A program made the position numbers and the translations under genes. A model generated the notes under the pieces. It saw nothing but the letters and a program-made list of their open reading frames with translations, did not search any database and was not told the origin of the DNA. Below are positions 44,975 to 55,439 of a stretch of 64,000 bases of DNA, in pieces. The first letter of the stretch is position 1. Each line of letters begins with the position of its first letter. Source of the DNA: Aquatica leii (taxonomy: Eukaryota > Arthropoda > Insecta > Coleoptera > Lampyridae); the NCBI GenBank assembly GCA_035610365.1, contig CM069432.1, positions 166,840,035 to 166,904,034 of the forward strand, in the 5' to 3' direction.

Positions 44975-45470
44975 TTTTTTCTGTTTTTCTGTTCTTCTAA
45001 CTATTCTGCTTCTTTTCTATTTTTGCAACATTTTTAGAACTTGATAAACTGCAACTTTTTTCTCCTGCACAGTCTTTTGTAGTCGAAGGTTTGTTTTTTT
45101 GTACGGGTGCCAGTGGTGAGTTCGGTAGCATACCCTCTTCATCAGAATTAATATTAATGACAGTTAATGCCTTCTTTTTGGATTCAATTTGGTCCCCTTT
45201 GTCAAATAACGTTAACAATGTTGCAACCTTAACCGTTTAGTACGCTTTTTAGCTTGTTTCTTAAAATTTATGGTAAGTTTTTACTGTGTGACCCATGAAT
45301 TTGGCAAATTGGGCACTTTGATTTTTACTAACTGCATCAGAGTTGCAAATAAACAAATATTTGTTTTTTGCGGCATCATTTCACTTCTTAATTCAAGTAA
45401 CAAGTCTATAAATTCTTGTACATTTGGCGGAAACAAAGAGTTATAAGTCTAAAAAAGCATCTACTTATGA
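44975..45470 (-). pseudogene. Possible tyrosine-recombinase-like (Crypton-like) C-terminal remnant
   Basis: Minus-strand pieces: VQEFIDLLLELRSEMM, then in another frame FICNSDAVSKNQSAQFAKFMGHTVKTYHKF and a stop. VATLLTLFDKGDQI follows with a Ser/Lys-rich tail, and HFKQHTKKK at the end. Many uncharacterised insect proteins carry a LANFMGHTxxxHxxFYRLP block with such a tail. I read that block as a decayed tyrosine-recombinase GH…Y box. In this copy a stop replaces the codon where the tyrosine would be. Assignment is by motif memory only. Confidence 0.3.
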
Positions 45471-46379
45471 AGCCAGTAGTGGACGACATCAAAATGCTGA
45501 TAGCGTGATTTTAAATGTAAACAGCAATGCGGTAGGGATTTACCACTCTGTCGTTACCAAATTTGTAGGTAGTAAAAAATAATTTTTTAAATCTATTTTC
45601 CAGTATTTATAGTTAAAAACAAACCACATTATGAATTTTACTTTGCTATAAATTTACATTTTTTAAACTACAACTTAAAAAAAAAATAAAAAATAACTGC
45701 TGCACGACACAGATAATGTTAGTTATGTTTTGGCCAATTAATCAAGCTTTAATTTAAAAAAAATTTAAAAAAACGACACTAGACTTGTTTTAGCATTAGC
45801 TACTATAAGAGAAAAAATATTGGAAATTTTTACAAACCGTGAGAACAAAGCTATAAACTAAATGAGCGACGTGAGAGAACTACCTTAATTCTCTTTTTAG
45901 GTATGAGGAATGTGTTTTTAGCTTGGAGTAGTCATTTTACAAAAATGCACTTTGTCCAAAAAACAAGAAAAAATTTAAAATGCACTTTTCCGTTCTTTAG
46001 TAATAATGCTTAATTGGTTGGTCTATCCACTTAGAAAAGGCTATTTTATCTGCAACATTGTTTGCTTTTAAAGAAAAAAATTTTAACAGTAGATTATTCA
46101 CTAAAGTTAGTTTTAAGCGCAGCTTTTCTGAATGAAAGGTCGGATCTTCATCGGAGTTGTGGCTGCAGTAAAACGGATCTAAAGATTCATAGCCGGTAGA
46201 GAGTAGAGAGAATAAAAAAAGAAAACAAATAGTCAAACACATTATTATTAAGTATCAAGTACGCAACTTCAGCTTTTTCAAATTTCTTGAGAATTTTGCT
46301 TTCGCTGATTACATTTGATCGCCAATTTTAGAAGTATTTTTGCACTTAAACAAAAAATCTTAAGCTTTCGCGGTTGTTA
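45471..46379. other. No supported gene
   Basis: An SDEDPTF-containing frame at 46000-46240 (minus) could be an upstream part of the preceding remnant, but nothing firm supports it. Confidence 0.35.
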
Positions 46380-46985
46380 TGATTATAAGCGACTTTTGGC
46401 TTAGACCGCGTCGTAGTTAAACACCCAGACTTAGGCTTGGTCTTAGGCTCTTCTTGACAGCCAAAACAAGAAGTAGAACTTGGCCTTTGCAGTATTGTCG
46501 TTCGTGAACCCAAACAAACTGACGTTTCGCAAGACATTGCAGCTTGCATCTTCAGAGTAGTAAATGTCACTGAAAGAAAAAGTGTAAATGACAATATGTA
46601 CACCAATAGCGATTAGCGTGATTAACGGATCTTATCTTTCCGTTACCGCTTGACTGACATCGTTATTACTTGAAGTAAGTTTTTGTGTCCTTTCCAAGAA
46701 GGTTGATCTTTGTTTTAGATGATATAATACTGGTAGCCAAGATTTGCTTAGTCTTAAACCGTCTTCTCGATTCATATTACATGGATGTTTTACTATTTCG
46801 ACGACTTCGCGTATTAGTCTGGAAAGGTAGAAAGGAGTTCTAGCCAACACTTTAGTTTGGTCGAAGTTCAGCGTGTGTCCTTGGTTCCTTACGTGTTCTG
46901 CAACTGCTGATTTAGTAACTCTGCGGTGTTTGCAGTCAGCCATATGTTCTTTTACTCTAACTTCAATAGAGCGTCCCGTTTATCC
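46380..46985 (-). pseudogene. PLE GIY-YIG endonuclease and 3' end
   Basis: Continues from the linker at 46980-47369. The YIG signature reads SSYIG, then a stop where the family has Glu, then [62 protein letters not shown] and [10 protein letters not shown]. The 3' untranslated region has the hammerhead-like motif at 46519-46560. The clean frame is 46632-46943. Nicking endonuclease remnant of a PLE. Confidence 0.85.
46519..46560 (-). ncRNA. Hammerhead-like motif in PLE 3' region
   Basis: ACT, CTGAAGA, T, GCAA/TTGC stem-loop, GAAACGTC, AGT on the minus strand. This copy also offers a three-pair helix I (ACT/AGT). Confidence 0.38.
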
Positions 46986-47738
46986 TATATAACTTGATCC
47001 ACAGAAACAAGGAATTTTGTAAACTCCGGCATGTTTTAGAGCCCCTTGTTTGTCTTTAGCAAATGTAAACCAGGTGTTCAGGGTATCCTTAGTCGTAAAA
47101 CACTTATTATTATTATTATTATTAATATTATATTTCTTTAGCACCCTGTTTATTTTGCCTGTTGAACCCATACAGTACGGTAAATAAGCGGTGCTAGTAG
47201 GAGGTGATAAGTCTTTTTTGACTTTTAGATTTATTGCTCTTTTCCATGCGTTTTGGATATCTTTAAACCCGTATTCATTTTGTTCTAGGTATTCCAACAG
47301 TGTTACTTTTTCTTTTTGTAGATTTTCATTATCTGACACACGTACAGCTCTTTTGGCTAAAGTATGCAAAACAGAGTCTCTGCGTTTAAGTATCTATTAT
47401 TGTGCGTTTTCTTTCTATAAACTGAATGCCCCAATTTTCCGTTATTTTACCTTCTCACCAGTACATCAAGAAAGATTAGGCTGTTGTTGTGTTCTAAATC
47501 CATAATAAATTTAATGCTGTTATGTGCAGAGTTTAGATGTTGAAAGAACTGATTTAGTTTATCTTTGCTATGAGGCCATACAACAAACGTATCATCAACA
47601 TATCTAAACCAAGTTTTTGGTTTTAACTCAACATTTTTCATAATATCAGTTACAAAATATTCCATGTAAATTGGCTATAACTGGAGAGAGCGGTGAACGC
47701 AAGGCCGCTCCTTCTACTTGTTTGAACACGTTGGTTTA
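46986..47738 (-). pseudogene. PLE reverse transcriptase end and connector
   Basis: From 47738: FKQVEGAALRSPLSPVIANL (RT block before the active site), then in another frame TWFRYVDDTFVVWPH with the catalytic YVDD, and HNSIKFIMDLEHNNSLIFLDVLV. A shifted segment reads GHSVYRK. Then LAKRAVRVSDNENLQKEKVTLLEYL and GYFKDIQ-like sequence lead to an Asn tract (AAT tandem near 47105) and GVYKIPCFCGSSYIG. At least three frame changes. The RT N-terminal half is absent. Confidence 0.85.
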
Positions 47739-47739
47739 T

Positions 47740-48040
47740 AACTGAAATACATGTAAAGTAAAAGAACATATGGCTGACTGCACACACCGCAGAGTTACTA
47801 AATCAGCAGTGGCAGAACACGTGTGAAACCAAGGACACACGCTGAACTTTGATTAAACTAAAGTGTTAGCTAGAACTCCTTTCTACTTTCCCAGACTAAT
47901 CCGCGAAGCTGTGGAAATAGAAAAACATCCATGTAATATGAACCGAGAAGACGGTTTAAGACTCAGCAAATCTTGGCTACACTTTTTCTTTCAGTGACAT
48001 TTACCACTCTGAAGATGCAAGCTATAATCATAAAAATAAA
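47740..48040 (+). pseudogene. PLE GIY-YIG fragment (right, inverted copy)
   Basis: KEHMADCTHRRVTKSAVAEHV, then stops, then [25 protein letters not shown] and [12 protein letters not shown]. It mirrors 43175-43622. It stops inside the 3' region, six or so bases into helix II of the hammerhead-like motif (CTGAAGATGCAAGCT), where unrelated sequence begins. Confidence 0.8.
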
Positions 48041-48049
48041 AAATGAATT

Positions 48050-48668
48050 TGGCGATAAAACATTTAAACGTTGTCAAGAATTTTGTACACCACAGTAATT
48101 GAAAAGACGTACCTAAGCAGTTATTAGAATATTTTGAGTTCTCAGCAATACGCCAATACATCTATTTTGTAATAAAACCAACTTTTACTTACTGCGAACA
48201 AGTATTTATTGCAGCAGTCTGCTTTAACTGCACAATACTCAACAACAATGTTAATACACTGTCTGCACACAATAATTAAAAATTAAGTTGTACCACTGTA
48301 AAAACTAAATTACAAGTACAAAATATGATGCTGTATTATCACAGCGTGCATAAGCTGTTTTGTCAAATGCGTTGAAAATATTTTTAAACTTTGGCAGCGC
48401 CGCTGGAGGTGAACTCAACCGTAGCATTTTACAATTATATATATAAGGAGGCCAAAGCGTCGTAATCCCATATGGAGATAGGGTAGTACTAAATACAGAT
48501 TTGTATTTTGTATGAAAAAAACATGTGATATCATTACCCCTCTACCTTTGCCTGTAAAATGGTGTAACACCTGACCTCTTAAATACGGAAAAAACTTGTG
48601 TAACATAATTTGTTCTACCGGATGGATGGGCGTCCTAAAGATATGCGGAGACGAAGAGGATACAAATG
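48050..48668 (-). repeat. Repeat A, right copy (inverted)
   Basis: Reverse complement of 42514-43140. Together with the flanking PLE fragments and TA tracts it forms large inverted arms around 43.6-47.7 kb. Confidence 0.85.
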
Positions 48669-48699
48669 CATATATATATATATATAGAGTAGATAAAAA

Positions 48700-49689
48700 A
48701 TACTTATCTGTGTTTTTCAAGCTTATTTTAAAATTTTTATTGTGTATTTAACCGTATATAAACCTATTTAAAAGCTACCTTAAATTACTTTCTGGTTAGA
48801 CAGATACATTACTGATAAAATAACAGCATGTTTCTTACATAAATCTTGATTATTCGGTAACAAACAAATTTATGCTTTTTTGTAAAAGTTATATATCACA
48901 TAAGCTTTCAATTCAACTGAACGGAAAACTACACTCGACTTAAATTACTTTTGTCATTTTGTAATGAAATAAAAGTATTGTAAAACAAATTTGTTAGCAA
49001 CTTGAAGGATATTGATTTCATTCTTAAAAAAACTTAAGAATAAAATAAGAGTTATTTTTATACGCTTAGACGTATTTATTCACTTGAACAATTAAAAGTT
49101 TTATTTCGTCTTTTACGTACTAAATAAAAATTAACTTATTAGACGTTAAGGGAATTTGTTTCCAGTTTTTGTTATATGTAATAATGTAAACCAAAAATCT
49201 CTTAGTTATAAAGTAATCGTTTATAGGAAAAATATTGAGAATACCGACCGCTTATTTGTATTAAAAAATCTAGTTATAAAATGCAGTCTTTTTTTATATG
49301 AATGTGAGGACGACATTTAGAGGAAAAACTAAAGAGTTTAAAAAAGCAAAAATTATACATACAAAAGCTTTTATTAGAAAAAAACACTATAAATACAATC
49401 AGTTGGTTTTATGATACCTTGTTGAGTAATTCCGATCAACACATCGGGTACACCGACCAAACAAAAATATCCATTTACAAGCATTTTAAAATAACGAATT
49501 GGAAAACCTAGTAAAATATTCTTAAAAATCTATGATTTGCATAAATAACAAATGAAAATTAAATCGATTTCAACACTTGTACATTCTCTATGTGACGATT
49601 TACCACAAACGCAAAACCACAGCTCCTTGTCCTTACCAAATTTAATATCTGTGGCTTCCTCTATTATTTTTTTATTTTTAGTTCGTGTT
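48700..49689. other. AT-rich stretch, nothing recognised
   Basis: No supported feature. Confidence 0.5.
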
Positions 49690-50190
49690 CGTGTGACTAT
49701 TCATCTTCTCGCCACCTCACAGGAGACTTCGTCGTCCAAAGCAAGTTCTTCTAGCCACAGTTTTTGAAATAGTATTTTTGCAACGACAATAGTCCCAGGG
49801 AGGCAAACATTTGTGAGGTTTCCGATAAAATGACTTGCTTGGTAACTGGTTGGTTAAAAAAAAAATTCGAAACGACATAGAAGAGAGAATCAATATGAAC
49901 GTTCAATTGGAGACCTTACGTGCTAGTTTATTCATTAGAACTCAAGTTGACCATGATCAGGTGTAGGTCATCTTCAGCATTATTTTCTAGAATTCGGGTA
50001 CTATCTGCTGTCCATTGCTTTAATTCAAAACGACTTTTAGATAACGCTAAGCCTAAATTATCCTTAATTTGCTGAGCTTTTTCTATGGTGTCGGCGCCTG
50101 TTATGACATCATCCACATATGTGTCATAATTAGTCAGCTAATTGCTGGACGCAGCAAATAGCCAAGTAACTATCGGCGACAGTGCCGTAA
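49690..50190 (-). pseudogene. BEL/Pao reverse transcriptase fragment
   Basis: Minus strand: SYLAICCVQQLAD, then after a one-base shift TYVDDVITGADTIEKAQQIKDNL (catalytic YVDD), SRFELKQWTADSTRIL, TLGLQLNVHIDSLFY, PVTKQVILSETSQMF and LASLGLLS-like sequence with a following degenerate W.EEL block. This is the palm-to-thumb part of a BEL/Pao RT from a third, unrelated BEL lineage. No LTRs found nearby, so it is an isolated scrap. Confidence 0.8.
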
Positions 50191-50478
50191 ATGACAATGT
50201 TTAATTTAATTCATACAAGAGGCAAATTTAGTAAGCAATCTGCAAGTTTTTTAGAAAAAGAAGAACTACTTTTATTGGGTTCAAGTGACCTGTATGATCC
50301 TCTAATAAAATGTCAAGCAAAGACAGCCAGTAAAAACGTCATGGTTTCAGCTGCATTGACGTTCATTGGAAACATTGCAATACCTGGTTCAGAAGAAACA
50401 CAAGTCATTGAAGACCATCAATCTAAAAAAGGTAAAAAAATAACGCAAAATGAACAAGTAAATGTGAAAAGACTTTAG
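50191..50478 (+). CDS. Unrecognised open frame
   Basis: A 95-codon frame with KFSKQSASFLEKEELLLLGSSDLYDPLIKC, followed by a Lys-rich end. Composition is plausible for protein, and it precedes the hAT scrap, so it may be a degenerate upstream part of the same transposase. No motif I can name. Confidence 0.2.
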   Translation: MTMFNLIHTRGKFSKQSASFLEKEELLLLGSSDLYDPLIKCQAKTASKNVMVSAALTFIGNIAIPGSEETQVIEDHQSKKGKKITQNEQVNVKRL

Positions 50479-50599
50479 ATAAAGAAAATGCAAGAAAAGA
50501 TAAAATAAAACTTGAAGTTTAAAATTTACAAGCAGTACTTCTTATGCTAAAGGAGCAAACATCATCATTTCTTTACAATTGTTTTTAAACATGAAACTA

Positions 50600-50830
50600 A
50601 CAGAAACATTTTTGGATAGTTTAAAACTATTAGAATTATTTGTACACTTCCAATGGAAACAGTAGAAAGTGAAACATGTTTTTCGACTTTAAACAGAATA
50701 AAAACATTCACACGCAACATGTTGGTCTAATCCAGATTAACTGCGTTTTATATATTAAGCATTGAAAGGTCTTTTGCGTTGTCAATTAATAATATAAATA
50801 TACAAATTAGACTATTTTGCTAATCACCGA
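50600..50830 (+). pseudogene. hAT transposase C-terminal dimerisation remnant
   Basis: ICTLPMETVESETCFSTLNRIKTFTRNML, a stop, SRLTAFYILSIERSF and a tail. This matches the hAT C-terminal block (LPxTxxxxERxFSxLxxIKxxxRxxMxxxRLxxLxxLxIxR), used for dimerisation of cut-and-paste transposases. One stop replaces a residue before SRL. No N-terminal zinc finger or terminal repeats found. Confidence 0.75.
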
Positions 50831-52600
50831 AGCAAGAGAATTGATTTAAAATTTAAGAAAGTTTAATGGTAGGTTGCCTTTAATTTTTATGTACCTATTA
50901 GTATTCTGACCTACGAGCCGCCACTGGTTTTACTTCTTATTAAGCTGTACGAAAATGATTCGAATGAGCAACAGATTCTTGAGAATCTACAAATTATCAA
51001 AAAGATGAAAAAATTTATAGCTAGCGATGAGCAATACCTTAAACAAAACAATTTTTCTGAAATCGTTGCATTTATTAGAGTTTTCACTACTTATTGTAGC
51101 TTGCAAACTATGTCTTTTCAAACATCCAAATATCGTAACTAAATAGTTACGAAACTGTTGTAATTTAGGAACCAGTTGAAATAACAGTCAGCAAAGATTT
51201 TTTTCTTGACAAGTCAGAAAAATATACTATATAAATAAAAAATTACCACATATATTCTACGCCTAAAATTAACACTATTAAATACGTATATGATTTACAC
51301 ATATTTATTATAATATAAAGAAAAAACAAAGAACTTAACCATAAAATCAAACATTAAATTAACCAAATAAAGTTTCATTTACTATTTCTATTATAAATAT
51401 TAAAGGTACATTTACTGATGTTACTAAAATGTGTGCAAGCCAATGAAGACTTTGAATTATTTACTAAAATAAATGCTAGTAAATTATTATGAAGGATATT
51501 CATTGCTAATTCGTAATAGTTAGAAGAAAATTGTAATGAAGCAGAAGTTGTTTATTATTAGAGCTTGTCTTTGGTGGTTCTAAACAGTCAGTAGGGGAGC
51601 CAGCTACTTTATTAGCAATTTCAATTTAATTTTTAGCAGATTGGTCTACATAAACTTTGGCTACTGCTGACGACCTCAATCTTTCATGTCGTTATAAAGA
51701 TAAAAAATCTCCGCCTGTCTTTATCTATTGTTAAGGCCTTAACAACAGATAAAGGTTTTTACTGTTGCCGTTTCTCCACTCTGAAGGATTCTATCCATAA
51801 AATAGGAAAACTTTAGACTAATTGGAAACTTTTGTCAGGATTATTATAATTATTTCAATTAATATAAAGTAATTACACGTATAATGTTTGTTTTGCTTTT
51901 ATGTTAATGTTTTGATTTTTGTTATAGGCACCAAATGCGTTTGGAACCACATTAAATTGAAGTATTTTGAGGCTACAAAGATTCTATTGTCTTTCTTTTG
52001 TAAACATTTTAGGACTGGTTCTATAACAATGGTATAAAAGCCAGTTAAGTTATACTTAGTTTTATTGTGAAATGCTGTCATTATTGGCTGTGTTATTGGT
52101 TAGTATAAATAAAACTAACAACCAAATATGTCAGTATTTTAAAATTAAAGTAAGTATAACCATTGAGTAATAATTTAAAAAGAGGCGCAAATAGTGTGTT
52201 AAAAATCGTACTGTAGTTTTATCTCTCTTGTTTCTCTTTTTTTTACCCGTCTGTTTACCCCCTCTTTTCATAAACTAATAGACTAAGACCTGCTGCCATC
52301 TGCAAAATCGTGGTTTTTATGTTGCGAACTTACTTATTTGTTATGAAGTACGAGTTAGAACCTTTTCTTATATTTGTGTTTACTTTACCGTTTACCTGTT
52401 CAAAACAGGTTAATATCATAAACAATAGGTTGTATTGTTATTGTTAATGTCAAATAATCTTAAACAATATCATGCTTTATATTTAAGAAAAAAAATATTT
52501 ATATTCAAATATTTATTTATTTTTGTAAAATATAAATCGAAAACATAGAAATAACTAAAACAATGCAAATTATATTAAAAAAAAATTGTTATGAGGATTT
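50831..52600. other. AT-rich stretch, nothing recognised
   Basis: Short chance frames only. Confidence 0.5.
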
Positions 52601-52609
52601 ATTGTTATT

Positions 52610-52770
52610 ATTCGTCAATTTTTAAAATTATTCAAATTACCAGTCCACCAATAATAAGTTCGTTAACTTTCAAAATGTATATACTATTTTACATATGCTT
52701 CGAGCTTTAAAATAATGAAGCTCATCTTCAAAAATGTAGTAAGATTACAAAAAGTTTTTTAACTTACATT
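52610..52770 (-). repeat. PLE-type 3' end, inverted copy
   Basis: Minus-strand sequence matching the 3' part of the PLE remnant at 57310-57610: TTTGAAGATGAGC, an AT-rich loop with ATTATTTTAAAGCTCGAAGC, then CATATG and the GGTAATTTGAATAATTTTAA end. The hammerhead-like GAAAC box is mutated to GAAGC here. Confidence 0.6.
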
Positions 52771-53054
52771 TTTTCGAACAATCTCAAATCTGAAAATTTG
52801 TAACTAGATAATTAAAAAATGTAAGTTTTACAAAATGTTAAATGTTAATTATTTTAAAAAAGGAAGATGGTGCAATTTAGAAACAAATCTAAAAAAATTT
52901 AAGTTTAAAATCATAATTTAAATTGGTTGGCTCGTTCAACAAAAAATTTGTATTTGATATTTTAATATAAATAAACTCTAGTAATTCAAGAATTTCCCAG
53001 TGAGCAAATTGCAGCTAAAACCGGTTTTTTTATAACTACTTTAGCTTTTAAAGT

Positions 53055-53178
53055 ACCCGGGAGAAGTTAGCCATAACTTTCCAGCCATAGATTTTGAAAA
53101 CTTTAACTCCGGTCGCGTAAGAACATTAAAGACGGCTTTTCGTAAATTTGAGTGACTTTGCCAAAATTTTTTAATCTC
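53055..53178 (+). repeat. Unique outer part of left terminal inverted repeat
   Basis: ACCCGGGAGAAG onward, including CTCCGGTCGCGTAAGAACAT. Reverse complement of 55440-55562 with few differences. Confidence 0.88.
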
Positions 53179-54062
53179 AATTTCACTGAAATGCATTTCA
53201 CAGATATGCGTTCGGTGACATATGTAATAAATATCATGTAGTACCCCCAATGTTTTCGAGATAATAACGAATTTGTAGCGCGCCGTAAGAAATATTGCAC
53301 GTTCCGTCTTATTTTTTCCTAATTTTGAGTGTCTTTGCCAAATTTTTTTAATCTCATTTTAACTGAAATGCATTCCACACATATGCGTTCGTTGACACAT
53401 GTAATAAATAGCTTGTAGTACCCCCAATTTTTTCGAGATAATAACGAATTTGTAGCGCGCCGTAAGAAATATTGCACGTTCCGTCTTATTTTTTCCTAAT
53501 TTTGAGTGTCTTTGCCAAATTTTTTTAATCTCATTTTAACTGAAATGCATTCTACACATATGCGTTCGTTGACATATGTAATAAATAGCATGTAGTACCC
53601 CCAATTTTTTTGAGATAATAACGAATTTGTAGCGCCCCGTAAGAAATACTGCACGTTCCATCTTAGTTTTTCTTAATTTTGAGTGCCTTTGCCAAACTTT
53701 TTTAATCTCATTTTAACTTAAATGCATTCCACACATATGCGTTCGTTGACACATGTAATAAATAGCATGTAGTACCCCCAATTTTTTCGAGATAATAACG
53801 AATTTGTAGCGCGCCGTAAGAAATACTGCACGTTCAGTCTTATTTTTTCTTAATTTTGAGTGCCTTTGCCAAACTTTTTTAATCTCATTTTAACTTAAAT
53901 GCATTCCACACATATGCGTTTGTTGACACATGTAATAAATAGCATGTAGTACCCCCAATTTTTTCGAGATAATAACGAATTTGTAGCGCCCCATAAGAAA
54001 TATTGCACGTTCCACTTTAGTTTTTCTTAATTTTAAGTGCCTTTGCCAAACTTTTTTAATCT
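53179..54062 (+). repeat. 177-bp tandem array, left
   Basis: The word GTACCCCC recurs at 53241, 53418, 53595, 53772 and 53949, exactly 177 bases apart each time. Units share CGAGATAATAACGAATTTGT, AAGAAATAYTGCACGTTC and AAATGCATTYCACA. Units nearer the gene differ slightly (AACTTAAATG in place of AACTGAAATG, CTTTTTTAAT), so the array has diverged along its length. Confidence 0.93.
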
Positions 54063-54135
54063 ATGTGGCGCATCTGGCACAATTTAATGAGTTGGCGCAT
54101 CTGCCAATGTGGCGCAACTGGCAAGCCAAGTAAGT
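54060..54135. repeat. Three spaced TGGCGCA words, one in a palindrome
   Basis: TGGCGCATCTGGCA, TTGGCGCATCTGCCAA (a palindromic arrangement, TTGGC-N6-GCCAA) and TGGCGCAACTGGCA lie within 70 bp where the left array ends. GC-rich compared with everything around. Function unknown. Confidence 0.6.
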
Positions 54136-54286
54136 GATTGACCCTTTCAGCGGGCAATGGCCGATGTCATTTGCATCTCCCTAACAAAATTTTACAAAAT
54201 ACAGACTTGAAATACATGATTGGAAAATTCAAACTAAAGGAGAAGGCATTTTGCTTAACAAATTTCGAAATTAAATCATTAATAAA

Positions 54287-55079
54287 TTATGTACTACACG
54301 ATTCACAAACGTAATTATTTATCAATATATCAGTGAACATGCAGCTCCTATTAAGAAGACGTTTACAAATGATGCATAAAATATCACCATTGGAATTACC
54401 GCAATATAGACAATGTTTTGATATGTCTTCTGAATTGTAAATAACTACTTTTTTAATGTACTCTCTATACTGAAATGGATCAAACGATTGGTCAAATTTT
54501 ATTTCTTTAACGAAAACTTCTGAATAGTAGCACACGTACACTCCACAGTTGTAAATATCATTTTGACAGGGGTACTCTACATTATTTATTAATTTAAATG
54601 ATATTGGCAACAACGAATTTGCCATTAAAAATTCTGAAATTATACGAAAATAGCGGTTACCACGTTTACATTTTCTGATAAGTGTGTTTAAAAAATAGAT
54701 TGTGTTTTTTAATACATCTACATAAAGTAGCATCCAATGCATATTTTCGAACAAGAGTAAAATAAATTTTTTAAGTTTATCAAATAACTTTTTGTCTCCT
54801 CTACCGTTCAATATCTGTTCTACTCAAAGGTACCTAGTATTCTTCTGTATTCTTATAAATTATTTTAAGGTAAAAATCCATCACAAAATTGTCTAACCAC
54901 ATATCTTGGTCATTGCTGTGAACAGACAATGCGTTGAAAGTTAAAAAATAAATCATTTCTTTTTCGAATTTTGAAACTACGTACTGTCTAGTTAGTGCTT
55001 TTAAATTCGTATTCTTAAATGAACAGTACTGCCATCCAAATTGTATCTTGTCTAAAGCAGATATGAATATGGAATGCAT
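54287..55079 (-). CDS. Ulp1-like C48 cysteine protease with PHD-like tail
   Basis: Ulp1-type proteases cleave SUMO or related chains, or precursors in viruses and mobile elements. The start is the ATG read from 55079 (MHSIFISAL), lying in terminal-repeat sequence. Residues 1-81 (to 54834) include DMWLDNFVMDFYLKII, the substrate-groove block WLxDxxIxFYL. A frameshift separates this from 54811-54287. There, counting from its first Met, MHWMLLYVD gives the catalytic His at 25, YFLNTL puts Asn 42 where Ulp1 has Asp, and CQNDIYNCGVYVC gives Gln 83 and the nucleophile Cys 89. A tail with Cys at 134, 137, 146, 149, 157, 169 and 172 resembles a PHD finger. Apart from the frameshift it looks well kept. 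Confidence 0.78.
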
Positions 55080-55084
55080 TTAAG

Positions 55085-55439
55085 TTAAAATAAGATAAAC
55101 AATTTTTGACAAAGACCCTCAAAATTAAGAAAAAATAAGACGGAACATGCAATATTTCTTACGACGCGCTACAAATTCGTTATTATCTCGAAAAAATTAG
55201 GGGTACTACATGCTATTTATTACATATGTCAACAAACTGTGGAATGCATTTAAGTTAAAATGAGATTAAGAAAATTTGGCAAAGACACTCAAAATTAAGA
55301 AAAAATAAGACGGAACGTGCAATATTTTTTACGGCGCGCTACAAATTCGTTATTATCTCGAAAAAATTGGGGGTACTACATGCTATTTATTACATGTGTC
55401 AACGAACGCATATGTGTGGAATGCATTTCAGTTAAAATG
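55085..55439 (-). repeat. Tandem array, right (two units, inverted)
   Basis: Two inverted copies of the 177-bp unit. The inner one is shortened where CACATATGCG is missing. The minus-strand reading passes through AAATGCATTCC, which supplies the start codon of the protease gene. Confidence 0.9.

Noticed and set aside
46000-46242. 81-codon minus frame with SDEDPTF
   Set aside because: Could be an upstream piece of the recombinase-like remnant, but nothing beyond the acidic motif supports it.
53179-54062. CRISPR-like array
   Set aside because: Units are contiguous 177-bp tandem copies without unique spacers, inside a eukaryotic transposon.
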